Source: Buxus sempervirens
Lineage: Eukaryota > Streptophyta > Magnoliopsida > Buxales > Buxaceae
DNA length: 64,000 bases
Assembly (NCBI GenBank): GCA_947561395.2
Contig: OX387190.1
Span: 8,860,858-8,924,857 of the forward strand
Direction of reading: 5' to 3'
The notes below the pieces were generated by a model. The model was given only the letters and a program-made list of their open reading frames with translations, was not told the origin of the DNA and did not search any database. Of the stretch, positions 47,701-57,032 are shown in pieces (the first letter of the stretch is position 1; each line of letters opens with the position of its first letter). The position numbers and the translations under genes were made by a program.

Positions 47701-48863
47701 TCATCTTTGGAGTTCCCCAAAAAATCTGCAATGCCACTATATTGTTGTCTTTTGATCTGAAGAGCAGCATGAAAGAAACTTGAATTCCTATCCCCTTCCT
47801 TAAGCCATTTAATTCTGGATTTTTGATGAAGCAAGGATTCCTACTGCAAAATACACTCAGCAAGCTTCTTTTTAGCTTCAACTAAATCCTGCAGATTACT
47901 ATTCGCACCATTCAAAATAGCTTCTTCAAGAGAGGAGACTTGAATTTTTAAAGAATCCATCTTACGATAAACATCCCCAAAGATGTTCCAATTCCAGTCT
48001 TTTAATATGCTCTTCAAATGCTTGAGTTTCTTGCTAAATGTATAAAGGTAAGACCTTTCAAAAGGAATATCCCAAGCCTTATTGACAACATCCACAAAAG
48101 AAACATGAGAAGTCCACATTTTCAAAAATTTAAAAGAGGCTTTGGAGGCTGAATCCCTTTGAGAAGTGTTGATAAACAGAGGGTTGTGATCAGAACAAAC
48201 CCTTTGAAGGTGCTGGACCTTTAAAGAAGATAGAAAAGGCAGCCCAAGATGATTGATAAAAAATCTATCCAAACGAGCCCATATTCTTCTAGGACCTTGC
48301 TGTTCATTGCACCAAGTAAAAGATTCTCCAGAAAAACCAATGTCATGCAATCCACTTCTTTGAATGAAATCTTGGAAATCTTGCATGCCTCTACTAACAA
48401 TTTGTTGTCCTCCTTTCTTTTCATGTAATCCTGTAATAACATTAAAATCTCCACCAACAATCCACTTCTTGTCCACACTAGATGAGAAAATAAGCAATTC
48501 CTCCCAGAGATCCCTTCTTTCTAAATAATCACATTTAGCATAAACAAAAGATGCATAAAAGGAACTGAAGTTCATATCAGAAGAAGGAGAAATAAGAGAA
48601 GAAATAACTTGAGAAGAAGAGCATATAATATCCACCGTAATGGCAGCAGCCCAAAGCAACCAAAATTTTCCACCTTGTTCTTTATTAGTTACCATATGAT
48701 TCATTTGAAGCATTCGAGCAATTTTCATGCAATAGGAAGAAGAAATCATAGATTCGAAAATGGCAACACAAAGAATACGGTTCTTTTTGACAATATGATT
48801 AAGCATAAATCTAGATTCCTTATTACCCACACCCCTAATATTCCAAGAAAGGATCGGGATCAT
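44727..48863 (-). pseudogene. LINE-A ORF2: endonuclease, reverse transcriptase, RNase H, broken
   Basis: Starts at ATG 48863, overlapping the ORF1 stop. The N-terminal APE endonuclease is open to 47843: ILSWNIRGVGN, VGGDFNV, and SDHNPL near its end. The reverse transcriptase follows with SAPGPDGYTG, FRPISLCNFSYKII, GLRQGDPLSPLL and the catalytic YADDILVF. Then come the C-terminal region with a Cys/His-rich zf-RVT-like block (around 45700) and an RNase H with NTDGASKGNPG, an AE, ENDSK and ADALANKG, all four acidic positions kept. Breaks I can place: TAG at 47841-47843, TAG 47502-47504, TAG 47400-47402, a frameshift from a TCGT duplication near 47227-47234, a 1-nt loss in a T run near 46602, TGA at 45816 (expected Trp) and TAG near 45348. 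ORF2 is therefore dead. Confidence 0.92.
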
Positions 48864-50404
48864 TTAGACAAAAGGGAAGATGAGGGAACAGTTAAGGATT
48901 TAACCTTTGATCTTGTGATAATTTCAGAAGATTTTAATTTCTTCTTGTTCTTCAGAGATGAACGATCCTTAACAGATTGGTGATCTTTAAAATTTTTTAG
49001 AACTGATTCAATATTAGAAGACCATCTGCTATAATCATGAATAAGACCAAACCTGAATTCGTCCTTGGATAAGTTTAATACTTTGCTTGAAACAGGAGCG
49101 AGAAGAACTAGACCTCTAAGCTCCAATGAAAGTTCACCATCAGGTTTTCCTGCTCGAGCCAATTCAGCATGACAACCATCCATTAATGCAGAAGAATAAA
49201 GATTTTCTTGAAATTTTTTTTCAGATGTCTCTAGCACAGCATCATGGAAAACTTCCTTATTATTTGGATCACGATCAGCACTAACTTTCTGTCTAGCAGC
49301 AGTTTGCCAATGATGGGAAGCAAATTCTTGTAAAGTAGAATTATTCATAGTATTAGTTTCCTGAATAGCACTCATACCATCCCTCAAATTAGCAACTTCT
49401 TCACCTTCGGTAATAGCATTAATATTTCCAACTGGATCAGGAATAGAATAATCTGCTGTAGTAGTATTTTCACTATCATCTTTAAAGCAGGTCTTTTCAA
49501 TATGCCCAGGAACTGAAGCATGCTCGACAGGATCATTGATATGTGGTTGGGGAAGCAAATCAAAAGAATCTTCCATGGATGGAATTTCTGTAAATAAACC
49601 TTTCTTCACATACGTCTGAATGCTGTCCTTCTTCTTTAAAACTTCCTTTTTCTTACATTGAGAATGAAGATGCCCTCTATGATAACAATGACTACAATAA
49701 GCAGGGATATTTTCATAAAGAACCGACTGCCATATTCCATAATCTCCTCCCATGCCAATCCAAATTTTATCTGGCATTGGTTTAAGAAGATCCACCAATA
49801 CACAAACTCGAGCAAGGCTTGGTCTTGTAATATTTCGGGTGGGAGTATCAACCGTGAGAGGTTTTCCCACAGTACCTGCAATGGAGAACAAAAAGGATTG
49901 TGGAAATAAATTTAATGGAAGATGAGGAAGAGAGATCCACACCGGAGCCATAGATGAATCTTGAGAAGGATTAAATCTGTAGGACCATTCAAAAAGCCTA
50001 AAGGCAAACCCTTGAATGGTATTGGATTCTCTGGTCCATGCCTTAATGAAGTCACGTTCTTCATGAAATCTGAGCAGAAGATGTTTGGCATCAATAACAC
50101 CAACATGATAAATTCCTTGAATGCCCCAAGATTTAGCTAAGTGTTTTCGAACCACATCAACAGATGGTCGTCCACTGATGAACTTTGAAATCAAAGCAAA
50201 CTTGAAAGGATCAACCAATTTATTAATATCTACATCTGAAAAAACCACTGCAGGATGGCCTTTGAAAGAAGAAATCTGTTTCCTGGGTATAGCCGCATCC
50301 TCCACTTGAAGCGAGACTGGTAAGGCTGATACTACATTTGCATACGATCTTGGTATGTCAGGAGGGATGGAAGAAGATCCACCATGGATCAAGTTGGCGG
50401 CCAT
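48860..50404 (-). CDS. LINE-A ORF1: DUF4283-type RNA-binding protein with CCHC knuckle
   Basis: 514 codons, fully open, starting MAANLIHGG. Residues about 60-230 match the DUF4283-type region of plant L1 ORF1 proteins, with the KHLLLRFHEERDF and PVWISLPHLPLNL blocks. It is followed by the fixed segment ARVCVLVDLLKPMPDKIWI and a CCHC zinc knuckle (C-x2-C-x4-H-x4-C, in CSHCYHRGHLHSQC). The C-terminal half is polar and low in conservation. In LINEs this protein coats the element RNA and assists retrotransposition. The stop TGA overlaps the ORF2 ATG as ATGA, which suggests termination-reinitiation for ORF2. It is striking that ORF1 has no stop or frameshift while ORF2 has at least seven. The start is the first ATG after the 5' end. 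Confidence 0.9.
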   Translation of the reverse strand: MAANLIHGGSSSIPPDIPRSYANVVSALPVSLQVEDAAIPRKQISSFKGHPAVVFSDVDINKLVDPFKFALISKFISGRPSVDVVRKHLAKSWGIQGIYHVGVIDAKHLLLRFHEERDFIKAWTRESNTIQGFAFRLFEWSYRFNPSQDSSMAPVWISLPHLPLNLFPQSFLFSIAGTVGKPLTVDTPTRNITRPSLARVCVLVDLLKPMPDKIWIGMGGDYGIWQSVLYENIPAYCSHCYHRGHLHSQCKKKEVLKKKDSIQTYVKKGLFTEIPSMEDSFDLLPQPHINDPVEHASVPGHIEKTCFKDDSENTTTADYSIPDPVGNINAITEGEEVANLRDGMSAIQETNTMNNSTLQEFASHHWQTAARQKVSADRDPNNKEVFHDAVLETSEKKFQENLYSSALMDGCHAELARAGKPDGELSLELRGLVLLAPVSSKVLNLSKDEFRFGLIHDYSRWSSNIESVLKNFKDHQSVKDRSSLKNKKKLKSSEIITRSKVKSLTVPSSSLLSK

Positions 50405-50499
50405 GAGAGAACCCCAAGAAGAAAACCTAATCGCCCAAAAGAATCACTAATCGCCCTTGGGAAATGTGCCAATAGTAATTTAGTGTAAGCCTTACTTCA

Positions 50500-52082
50500 A
50501 CTGACCTTCCGTTTGTGGATGAAAACTGGTGCTAAAACTCAACTTGGTACCCATGGCCTCTTGGAAGCACTGCCAAAAATGAGATGTAAAATGGGAATCC
50601 CGATCCGACACAATCGATACGGGAACCCCATGCAACCGCACTATCTTCCGCATATATAACTCAACCAATGATGCTAAATTCTGTGTGGTCTGATAAGGCA
50701 AGAAATGAGCTGATTTTGTCAATCTATCCACAATCACCCATATGGCATTTTGCTTCTTAGCTGTAGGCGGTAGCCCCGTCACAAAATCCATCGTTATATG
50801 TTCCATTTCCACTCGGGAACAGGTAATGGTCTCATCAAGCCTAAAGGTCTCCAATGCTCCGCTTTCACTTGCTGACAAGTGAGACATCTAGCTACAAATT
50901 CTGCAATGTCTTTCTTCATGCCCGACCACCAATATACCACCTTCAAATTCCGATACATCTTGGTACCACCCGAGTGAACTGCATATCTAGACCTGTGACT
51001 CTCATCAATTATCAATCCTCTGATCTCGGCATCATTCAGAATTCAAATCCGACCCTTAAATTTCAGCAATCCATCCTTGATCTCAAAATCTCTAGTGGCC
51101 GCATCACCTTTAGATACTAACTCCCTAGTACGAGTCAAATCTGCATCTGTCAACTACCTGTCACGAATCTGCTGTATCAACTCAGGCTCCACCTGAACTC
51201 ATGACAAAATCAAACCATTCCCATGAGGGCTAAACTCTCCTGGCCAGTCTACCACTGAATCAATTAATCTGCACTGGTTAGTCATGAAAGTAGCTAGTGT
51301 AGCCACCTCATCTTGAGACACACCTCTACGACTCAAGGCATCCGCCACCACATTTGCCTTGCCAGGATGATAGTGAAGGGTGAAGTCGTAATCTTTCAAT
51401 AAGTCCATCCATCTTCTCTGTCTCATGTTCAATTCCCTTTGAGAAAATATATATCTTAAGCTCTTATGATCTGAAAATATCTCAAACTGAACTCTCATCA
51501 GATAGTGTCACCATAGCTTGAGTGCAAACACAATTGCAGCCAACTCCAAATCATGGGTGGGATAATTCTTCTCATGAAGACGCAATAACCTCGAGGCATA
51601 AGCTACCACCCTCCTTTGCTGCATCAACACACATCCCAAGCCCACTCTAGAGGCATCACAGTAGATAGAAAAACCCTCGTTTACTGAAGGCACGATCAAC
51701 ACTGGAGCTGTAGATAGTCTATGCTTCAACTCCTGGAAGTTAGTCTCACAACGATCATCCCACTCAAACTTCACAGCTTTCTTGGTGAGATTTGATAGTG
51801 GTGCAGCAATCCTAGAGAAATTCTCTATAAATCTCCTGTAGTAACCGGCCATGCCCAGAAAACTACGGATCTCTGAGACGGTAGTAGGTCGGGGCCAATC
51901 TGTAACAGCCTAAACCTTGGCTAGATCCACTGCTATCCCCTCTCCAGAAATCACATGCCCTAGAAAGCTCACCTCTCTCAACCAAAACTGGCACTTGCTG
52001 AATTTTGCATATAGTTTGTGTTCTTTCAACATCTATAGTACCGTTCTAAGATGCTGCATATGATCCTCTCTACTCCGAGAGT
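50500..52082 (-). pseudogene. Gypsy pol: RT C-terminus, RNase H, integrase N-terminal half
   Basis: Reading down from 52082: the end of the RT palm (SRSREDHMQHL after the S18 insertion), [21 protein letters not shown], then [17 protein letters not shown]. The RNase H has [28 protein letters not shown] and VADALSRR. The integrase has an HHCC zinc site (HRSRYAVH ... CLTCQQVK), then [10 protein letters not shown] and [12 protein letters not shown], the first two catalytic Asp. The third catalytic residue, Glu, lies beyond LINE-A. Damage: TAG for Gln twice (in VLQMLK and AKVQAV contexts), TGA for Arg before HYLMRVQFEI, and a 1-nt deletion at the PEWKW-HITMDF junction. Most lesions are C-to-T type. 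Confidence 0.92.
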
Positions 52083-55075
52083 TGTAAAACCCCGAATTTT
52101 CACCTAATAAATAATAAATAAAAGAAAATATGAGTTAAGTCCTAGTTAAAATAAAAAGTGAAGATTTAGATGGTAAGTAATTGAAATAAGTCATAAGTTG
52201 TACATAAAGAAAGAATTTTAATGAAATTAGCCTAAAAGAGTAGAAAAGGGTATTTTGGTAATTTTCAGAAAAGGGTAATTAATAAATAGATCATTAAATA
52301 ATAACTAGAATTGGAAAATAGAAGAAAACAATTTATTTTGACAAGTTAGAAATTAAAAGGAATTAATAAAAGCCTAAAAGTGGAAAAAGGGGTAATTAGG
52401 AGATTTCAAGTCTTAATTTGGAGAAAATAAGGTTTTAGGTGATATTAAGGTTTAATTAAATATTATGCACGAAAATAGTTTGTAAATAGGAGTTTAGATG
52501 ATAAGAGATTAAATTATTAATGTTTAAGTAGAAAAATAAAAGGTGGAGAAAAAGTAGGAATTAATTAGAATGGGTTAGACTTTAATTAGACCATGGTTGG
52601 GTTAGCCTAAATTAAAGTAGCCTATTAGGGTTGGTTTAGGACTTCAAAAGCCTAATATAAATAGGAGATTAAGGTTAGACAAGAGAGGATTTTCGTGGGC
52701 TTATTATTGAGAGAAAAGAGGGAGAGAAAGGAAGAAGGCTGCTCATGGACATGTCTAACCAGCCATCACCAAAACATGATCGGGAAAAATCCGTGCGGTG
52801 GATCGCCGTCAAATTTGGGGGTTTTGTTCATGATTGAGGGAAATACAATGTGTACGGTGGAGATGAGAATCAAAGAACTCTAGCTTGGTGCGTTTGGGAG
52901 CAAACGTCAGGTCCAGAATTATAAGTTTCAATAGAAGAAGGATTTTAGAGTATAAGGCAAGTAGTAACCCTTGGAAAACGTGAGGAACTGTATGATTTCA
53001 TTTTCTATGATTTCATATGGATTGAATGGATTAGTCGGAACAGTATTTACATGGAATCAAACTGTTTGCATGTTAGTGATTTGTATTCTTGAAGGATTTA
53101 TTGAAATAAAGAAGAAAACTTGGTTTGATCATGAAATAAATTATAGGATGGTATTTAATTGATGAGAATTAGTCTAGAAGGCTTTAGGAATGTTTTAGAA
53201 TGTTATTAGGTTAATTTAGACCAAAGAAACATATAGCAAAAGAATAAAAATCCAAACTTTGCAAATCTGGAAAATTCTGTTAAAAATTGCACTAGCGCCT
53301 AGGATCGCCCAGGATCGCCTAGCCCTGTAGAGGTCGGCGCTCTATGTAAATTTTGCAGATTTTGGGGATTTTGAAATACGAATAATAATCCAATAATTTT
53401 TCTGATTAGTTAAGCATGTTAGCATCTTTATAAAGACCTAATTAAGGTATAAAAATTATAAAATTAAATTGGAAAGATTAATCAATAAATTGAAGGTTAT
53501 AAAGAAAGGGTGTGCATAAAAGGGTCTAAAGGGTATGGGATATTGATAGGAATAATTCTCCTGGAATTCCTAGGGTAAAAACATCCCCTAAACTTTATTT
53601 TAGGTCTGTAGGACATGCTGGAGAATAAAAATACAGAAAACCTAAGTAGAAACTATCTTAGATGTTAAGATAGGAAATTGGATTCTAATAAAAGGATTAA
53701 TAAGGAAAACACTAAGTAAGATTTGATTTACTTTATTTGAGATTTCAATATGGATATTGGCTACTGGAATTGCATAAAATCTGAGTTTCATCTAACTTAT
53801 GGAACATGAGTTTTATTTTGAATATATTTGGGAAATTGCATATGTTATTCTGAAAAAGCCTTTAATTGAATTTGTAAGGATTGAATCATGGTTTTCCCAT
53901 GGAATGGAATACTTGGGTATAGTTTGGTATGTGGTATGATGTTGTTCACTTTACTGTTACGGTTAGGTGATACAGCTTCTGTGGTTGAGTTGATACTGAC
54001 TTTTACGGCAGAGATGGGTAATCCTCTGTGTAGAGATGTGTAATCCTTTACGGGTAAAAGTGTGTATGCCTCCTACATTAGCGTGTCCTCCCGTATGTGG
54101 TTTTATCGTGGTTTGTGTTCGTGGGCTTAGCTGTATATGGATCCATAGTTTTGGTTGGTTAGCTAAGTGGTATTTAGTTTGGGTTAAGTTACTCCTATAT
54201 GCGAGCGCGCTTCCCTTGCAAGTTAGTTTGCTCTGGGAAGGTCCTATGTCTGGAGGGACACCCCGGTGCGCCACTGGTGATTCCCTATACATGTGGATAA
54301 GCGACCATCTCCATTTATTGATTTTGGTGCTGCATACTGGTGGTACATGCCAACTCTGTTGAGTTCGTGCGCAATAAGTCAATAACTATGTCTCTTGTCT
54401 ATAGCTGTGCTGCATGGGGCTTGAGTATCATTAAGTAGCACTGCCCCTAAGCCGCATGGTGGTATAGCAGTTAGTTGAGTGTCATCTCAAATACTTATCA
54501 TCTTTGTGAGTCCTGCAATGGCACGTGTTTTATCGCTTTTGTTGGTTTTACCCCGTTAACATCCAATTACTGGTATTTATACATGATCATCTATTATATC
54601 GTTTTATTTGGAATTGCCATGGATAACTTGGATTTCTCGTCTTCTCGTTGATTAATCGAATACCTCATGACTATTTGCTTACATTGGACTGTTTCAAATT
54701 GCATGCACATGCTACTTGCTGAGATGTAAATCTCACTCCGTTTTCCCCTATTTTTCAAGTTTCTTGGAGAGATCACGAAGATGGGGTTTTAATTTGATGG
54801 GTAGAATTGTAATTCGTATTAATGTCACATGTTGATTAAATAAACTTTATTGTAAACTGAATTGGTATTATTGAATAAAGAATTGTTTTATTGGCCACCA
54901 GAACTCTGATATATTTAATTAGTTTTAAAATTATTGTGAATCTTGGTTTGTATCTAACCCCAGCTTCATGGTAACACCTCAAGTTTGGTTGTTGAACCGG
55001 ACTTGGGTTGTTACAGTAACGAATCGGGTTCGGGTTGGGTGCCGGTTTGCACTGACCCGGGTTCGGGGCGTTACA
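52083..55075 (+). mobile_element. S18: solo LTR inserted in the gypsy RT active-site region
   Basis: Starts TGTAAAACCCCGAATTTT and ends GTTCGGGGCGTTACA. TSD AGAGT at 52078-52082 and 55076-55080. Length 2993 bp, one more than S12 and of the same family. TATA box TATAAATAGG 52656-52665, donor AAG|GCAAGTAG at 52957, island GCGCCTAGGATCGCC 53288-53345, TATGGATCCATA 54136-54147, hairpin 54720-54735, acceptor-like TTTTTCAAG ending at 54759. After it, the frame LGEITKMGF-stop. Joining its flanks gives the gypsy FIDEILVYSRSREDH segment in frame. Confidence 0.95.
52656..52665 (+). promoter_or_regulatory. TATA box of S18
   Basis: TATAAATAGG, about 570 bp into the LTR; the identical box is in S12 on the minus strand (26964-26973). 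Confidence 0.75.
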
Positions 55076-55327
55076 AGAGTACACCAAAATTTCATCAATG
55101 AACACTACAACAAAACTAGAGCTGGTGCTGGAACACCATTCATCTGTGTCGGAATCTCCTCAGCCTCTCCCCTATAGGAGCCTGCTCAGCCACAGGCTGT
55201 CTCTTGGGTCTACCGCAAGTAGAATGAGTCATTACCATGATTCAGCTGCAAAACAACATTATTAAGTCAGTTAGGATATCTCTTACTAATAAAAATCAAC
55301 TAAGGGTACTATCTAACACATCACACA
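55076..55327 (-). pseudogene. Gypsy gag start fused to RT by a large deletion
   Basis: On the minus strand a short leader is followed by ATG at 55238 and an N-terminal Gag-like stretch (MTHSTCGRPKRQPVAEQAP). After a frameshift the frame continues as AEEIPTQMNGVPAPA, typical of chromovirus Gag starts. At about 55115 the sequence jumps directly into the RT motif VVVFIDEILVYS. The rest of gag, protease and half of RT are missing. The RT motif carries Glu where the family has its second catalytic Asp (FIDD). Confidence 0.8.
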
Positions 55328-56987
55328 TGTAATGCCTCAGATCTAGGTTACTACATGAAACCGTAACTTGAGTCTGAAGTGTTAGTTAATCCACAGGATC
55401 TATATCAGAGTAAAGGAAAATACGAATGTAATATGATAAAAAAAATAAACCACATCAATATCAAAGTCTACTAATATCCCAATCACCAAATCCAACATGA
55501 AACCAAGTCATGAATCAATATACTACTCACAATATCCAAACAAGTACAAACAGGAAAGTCTAAAATCAATAAAACTACTACTCCTCCACATAGTAGTCCT
55601 CCTCCCTATACTCTTGGTAATCAGCTGTAGTATCTACCCGTGGAGTAACCTCCTCACCAAGATCTGAAAACAAAACAAAACATAATGAGATACGAATATC
55701 CCAGCAAGTAGCACATGCATGCTTAAATACAGTTTTATAGTTCTAAAACATGATTCAGTGGTAAAACATATGATGATAATGATAACACAATATATATATC
55801 CGATTAACCAGAATAATCCTGTCACAAATTCCAATTCTAATACCATTATAATCAATAATCTGTCAAGTACAACCAATTCACAACATGCAATTTAAAACAT
55901 TAAGTCCCAGTAGGACTCATGAAATAAAACTGCCTTTAACTAGAGTAAATTCAATGTCCACTATGCCACCTCCTGCCTTATATGCGAAGCCGAGTACACG
56001 AACATCGTCTTATTGCAGGAGAACCCTACCAGTATAGCGAAGGGTTGGAAAGAACTAACCAATCATAGTTCGAGTACATGATAAAATGAGGGAAAGCCGC
56101 AGCCCACCAGTACAAAGAAGGCCTCATTAAGTACACGCTGGAAACGCATGCTCGACCAAAGATTTACAACTAGCAAAGAACAATCCTTTCCACTATCTAG
56201 TTCCTAAATATGGATCCATATCGAGCTATTCCAACTAGACTAGAAAACAAAACTAATACGATATCTAGTAAGCACAAACTCAACTCAAACATAATCATCT
56301 CATCCCCAGTACACAGGGCATCCCTGAGTACATAGAGGCAATGACATCCCAAGTACAAGGGGCATCCCTGAGTACATTGAGAAACCAGATCAAAACCAAA
56401 GTCTAATTCTTCACAATCAGTTTAGAAACCATTTCCATAAATTTTGCATAAAACCAATTCAAAGCAAACTTTCATAATCGGGAATCGCAACATTCCCGAT
56501 TAATCCAATGTAAAATCAAATGCTAAAAATCTGAGCTTGACCAGATTAGTAAAATCAGAATTTAATAGACACACTTTAATCTAAACAATTAAATCTTATA
56601 GGTATTTATCCATAATCTTACCGTTTCCAAATAAGTCCCTAACACCCCTCTTCAAAGCCAACAATTTACTTAAATAAGAAATCATGAAACCAACTTCTTA
56701 ATTAAAATAGCTTTCTGTAGAATTCCACTAGAACATCTACAACTTAATCTCAGTAGTGTATAACAAGTGCCAACTCTACATAAACTATTATTTTGAAATT
56801 TTGCTGGCTGAATACATGTATGAACATATTATTACATAAAATTCACCATTCTTTCATTTTAGTAAAATTGCCCTAACTTCCAGGATTTAATAACTTTCCG
56901 CTTATTCAATTTCCCTTGTTCACCCCTTTTATTTTATTAGGAATAATCCATAAATAAAAAACCAACAAGTAATATGTTAATTAACAC
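55328..56987 (-). mobile_element. S19: LTR, minus strand, interrupted by LINE-B
   Basis: The minus-strand 3' end ..GAGGCATTACA is at 55328, preceding ACACA. It has TATGGATCCATA at 56209-56220, short repeats with GGGCATCCCTGAGTACA (56300-56380), a hairpin-like TGGGATATTCGTATCTCA near 55690, acceptor TTTTCAG at about 55664-55666 (minus), and a terminal frame closing EYREEDYYVEE-stop at 55578. No PBS is visible at its boundary, so it may be a solo LTR inserted in the gypsy leader. Its 5' part lies beyond the window, past LINE-B and S20. Confidence 0.7.
55578..55664 (-). other. Candidate terminal exon of S19, frame ends YREEDYYVEE
   Basis: D-L-G-E-E at the start and EYREEDYYVEE at the end, TAG at 55578-55580. 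The YREEDYY core is identical to S8, S14 and S21 although the LTRs are otherwise diverged. Confidence 0.5.
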
Positions 56988-57005
56988 TTTTTTTTTAACA
57001 AAAAC

Positions 57006-57032
57006 CCACTAAGGCAGGAATAACCTTAGTGG
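57006..57032 (-). other. Stem-loop at LINE-B 3' end
   Basis: Same CCACTAAGG / CCTTAGTGG stem and 7-nt loop as in LINE-A, with one C-A mismatch next to the loop. Confidence 0.7.

Larger units (their letters stand above)
44437..50499 (-). mobile_element. LINE-A: probably full-length L1-clade LINE inserted in gypsy integrase
   Basis: Flanked by a perfect 15-bp TSD, ACTGACCTTCCGTTT, at 44422-44436 and 50500-50514. The minus-strand 3' end has an oligo-A run (T run 44434-44444). From 5' to 3': about 95 bp of 5' UTR (50405-50499), ORF1 (50404-48860), ORF2 overlapping it by ATGA, and a 3' UTR with a stem-loop (44456-44482). With about 6.06 kb, both ORFs and a leader it seems full length. Fusing the gypsy sequence across it, minus one TSD copy, restores the HPQTEGQSER integrase motif in frame. 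Confidence 0.95.

Noticed and set aside
48609..48983. Plus-strand frame of 124 codons opposite LINE-A
   Set aside because: It lies antisense to the ORF1/ORF2 overlap and has no own support.
54036..54362. Plus-strand 108-codon frame in S18 and its minus-strand partner of 139 codons
   Set aside because: Both strands are open over the same stretch in S18, and the sister copy S12 has only short pieces of it; no coding signal.
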